5,424 nucleotides of DNA from Firm-04 sp045596625 (GTDB lineage: Bacteria; Bacillota; Clostridia; Oscillospirales; Ruminococcaceae): NCBI GenBank assembly GCA_045596625.1, contig JAZOCU010000067.1, forward strand, positions 1-5,424, given 5' to 3'. The notes beneath the pieces were generated by a model that worked only from the letters and a program-made list of their open reading frames with translations, searched no databases and had not been told where the DNA came from. Made by a program: the position numbers and the translations under genes. Position 1 is the stretch's first letter. Every line of letters starts with the position of its first letter. Shown here piece after piece: positions 3,879 to 5,424 of this stretch.

Positions 3879-5424
3879 ATGTTGCGTTCTATTTCAAAAT
3901 CCACATGGCGCCATGCCGGTGCATCGCTGCTTGCCGGAATGATCTGCGCTTCATCGATCAGCGCTATGCCGGCTGCCGCAGCATCTTCCGCTTCGCTCAG
4001 CACCTTCCGCTCTCGTGTTCTGAATGCATGGAAGAATCTTGAAACTACGGTTTCGGTACAGGGACTGAAAATGACCGCTGCGGAATGCGCGAAAGAATAT
4101 TACGATATGCTCTATGCAGAATCAGATCTGTTCTATGTCAGCTCAACCTATCAATATGCCAGCGCAGCCAGCGGCAATGTGGTAGAGCTTTACATCGAAT
4201 ACCTCTATGATATCGATGAGATCCCCGCTATGCAGGAGACGTTCAACAATGAAATCCGGCGATTGGTCGATGCCCGTCAGGACAGCTGGACTGACGCTGA
4301 AACGGTACTATTCTTTCATGAGCATCTGGCATCGGTATGTGCCTTTGATCTTTCCCTCACAAAAGGCGATGCCTATTCCGCTTTGCTGGGTGGATCGGCA
4401 GTCTGCCAAGGATACAGCCTTGCAATGAATGTACTCTGCCGTGCCGCAGGAATCCCCTGCTATGCCATCGCCAGTGATACACAGATGCATATGTGGAATG
4501 TTGTTTGCATCGATGATGCCTGGTATCATGTAGATGTTACCTACGATGACAGTGCACCGGATATGATCGGCCATACCAATCATGATTATCTCCTATGTTC
4601 GGATGCCTTCATGCAAAGCGACAGCGGTCATGCGGCAGACGATTGGGAATATTTCGCCAACGGTGAGCAAATCGTTTGCAGCAGCGAACGCTTTTCCAAT
4701 GCATTCTGGCGTCGCTCCATGGATGCAGCATATCCCACTGCCGACGGTAAATGGCTGATCACCGAGCTGGTCGATCCCACCACCATTACCACAGCATCAC
4801 AGATCGGCGCATCAACCATTCTTTACGATTTTCTGGAAGACGACAGTGAAACTGCCGATATCCTTAACAGCTACAAAGCCAAATGGCTCACCCCTGAGCA
4901 GCAGGTCTATATCGCCTGCTATTCCCTCTCGGATTGCTATGGCAATGCACTGTATTATACTACCGACACCGCTATCTATCAGTTGAATCTCGAAACCGAG
5001 GAAGTGACGCTGTTCTATACCTTAACAGGAAGTGAAAAAGCACTGGGTTCCATTTACGGTATCGAAATCGATGACCACGGTCTGCTGACCTATCAGATCA
5101 TGGAACAGCCCGTTTATCCGGATGAGACCCTCACCCTCGATATCACATATCATAGTATCCAATTGGAAACACCGATCGTCGAAGGAACAACAACCACAGA
5201 AGCAACAACTACTACCACCGTGGAAACAACTACCACCTCAGAGACGACAACTACCACCTCTGAAGCGACAACTACCACCTCTGAGGAGACAACCACCACC
5301 TCTGAGGCGACAACTACCACCTCTGAAGCGACAACCACCACCTCTGAGGCGACAACCACCACCTCCGAAGCGACAACCACCACCTCCGAAGCGACAACCA
5401 CCACCTCCGAAGCGACAACCACCA
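3879..5424 (+). CDS. Secreted transglutaminase-like protein with Thr-rich linker (3' truncated by the window)
   Basis: The frame is open for 515 codons to the right edge. A signal peptide is clear: a basic start (MLRSISKSTWRH), a hydrophobic stretch at 13-30 and a likely cleavage after the Ala run near 35. The transglutaminase-like domain spans about 140-235, with the catalytic Cys176 in AVCQGYSLAMNVLC, His204 in HMWNVV and Asp219 in WYHVDVTYDD; FFHEHL (145-150) is the usual preceding helix. Residues about 268-407 contain stretches such as GNALYYTTDTAIYQLNLETE (from 355) that resemble beta-propeller blades, a tentative reading. From about 437 a Thr-rich linker becomes regular TTTTSEA heptads and runs off the edge. 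Bacterial members of this superfamily act as cysteine peptidases or cross-linkers; the substrate here cannot be told. In Ruminococcus such linkers often lead to a dockerin or cell-wall anchor, but none is visible. The gene has its own promoter and is not in an operon with rnhA. Confidence 0.88.
   Translation, partial: MLRSISKSTWRHAGASLLAGMICASSISAMPAAAASSASLSTFRSRVLNAWKNLETTVSVQGLKMTAAECAKEYYDMLYAESDLFYVSSTYQYASAASGNVVELYIEYLYDIDEIPAMQETFNNEIRRLVDARQDSWTDAETVLFFHEHLASVCAFDLSLTKGDAYSALLGGSAVCQGYSLAMNVLCRAAGIPCYAIASDTQMHMWNVVCIDDAWYHVDVTYDDSAPDMIGHTNHDYLLCSDAFMQSDSGHAADDWEYFANGEQIVCSSERFSNAFWRRSMDAAYPTADGKWLITELVDPTTITTASQIGASTILYDFLEDDSETADILNSYKAKWLTPEQQVYIACYSLSDCYGNALYYTTDTAIYQLNLETEEVTLFYTLTGSEKALGSIYGIEIDDHGLLTYQIMEQPVYPDETLTLDITYHSIQLETPIVEGTTTTEATTTTTVETTTTSETTTTTSEATTTTSEETTTTSEATTTTSEATTTTSEATTTTSEATTTTSEATTTTSEATTT
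5187..5424 (+). repeat. 21-bp tandem repeat encoding TTTTSEA heptads
   Basis: After an irregular lead-in (5187-5225), nine full 21-bp units run from 5226 to 5414 and a tenth begins at 5415. The unit is ACA ACY ACC ACC TCN GAR plus a variable last codon (ACG, GAG or mostly GCG). Most differences are silent. Units 2 and 5 are identical, as are 4 and 6, and 7 to 9 are identical, which points to duplication of blocks and recent expansion at the 3' side. The product is an extended, Thr/Ser-rich linker that may be glycosylated. The array continues past the window. Confidence 0.95.

Noticed and set aside
3945..3947. Cys23 in the signal peptide as a lipoprotein lipobox
   Set aside because: The residues before it (GMI) do not fit the L-[AS]-[GA]-C pattern, and a normal Ala-rich cleavage site follows near residue 35.
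5150..5422. A - strand frame encoding repeats of VVVVASE
   Set aside because: It is the reverse complement of the TTTTSEA linker array, an artefact of the tandem repeat.
5226..5424. Tandem 21-bp units as a CRISPR array
   Set aside because: The units are contiguous with no unique spacers and keep an open reading frame with silent changes.

Overview
The window looks like chromosomal DNA of a low-to-moderate GC Firmicute, most likely an anaerobic gut clostridium of the Ruminococcus/Oscillospiraceae kind. The evidence is a clostridial-type pyruvate, phosphate dikinase, strong AGGAGG ribosome binding sites, sigma-A-type promoters, and a secreted protein with a long Thr-rich TTTTSEA linker of the kind common in Ruminococcus cellulosomal or cell-surface proteins. 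The genus is an inference; the window holds no rRNA or other marker gene.

Layout. Positions 1-117 lie beyond the 3' end of ppdK and probably hold the last 31 codons of an unidentified convergent gene on the + strand (low confidence). Positions 118-2745 (- strand) are a complete ppdK. Positions 2746-3123 are a divergent intergenic region. It holds the ppdK ribosome binding site, an extended -10 promoter with a T-tract block behind it (A-tracts on the ppdK strand), a degenerate operator-like site and a small inverted repeat. Facing right is a textbook TTGACA-17-TATAAT promoter with a leader hairpin for the next gene. Positions 3124-3597 (+) are a complete RNase HI (rnhA). Positions 3598-3878 hold two overlapping hairpin terminators, a perfect 20-bp palindrome with a degenerate second copy 33 bp downstream, a 7-bp inverted repeat, and an extended -10 promoter. 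From 3879 to the right edge (+) runs a secreted transglutaminase-like protein. It has a signal peptide, a Cys-His-Asp triad, a possible beta-propeller-like C-terminal part and a (TTTTSEA)n linker that runs off the window, so the C-terminus (a dockerin or other anchor would be typical) is not visible.

The three main genes are separate transcription units rather than an operon: ppdK serves central carbon metabolism, rnhA genome maintenance, and the third is an exported protein. The least ordinary signal is in the intergenic DNA. The palindrome upstream of the secreted gene and a 14/20 match upstream of ppdK sit at nearly the same distance (about 66-68 bp, centre to centre) from extended -10 promoters with weak -35 elements. 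This would fit shared control by one unidentified dimeric regulator, but it is unproven. I see no mobile element, CRISPR array, tRNA or rRNA.
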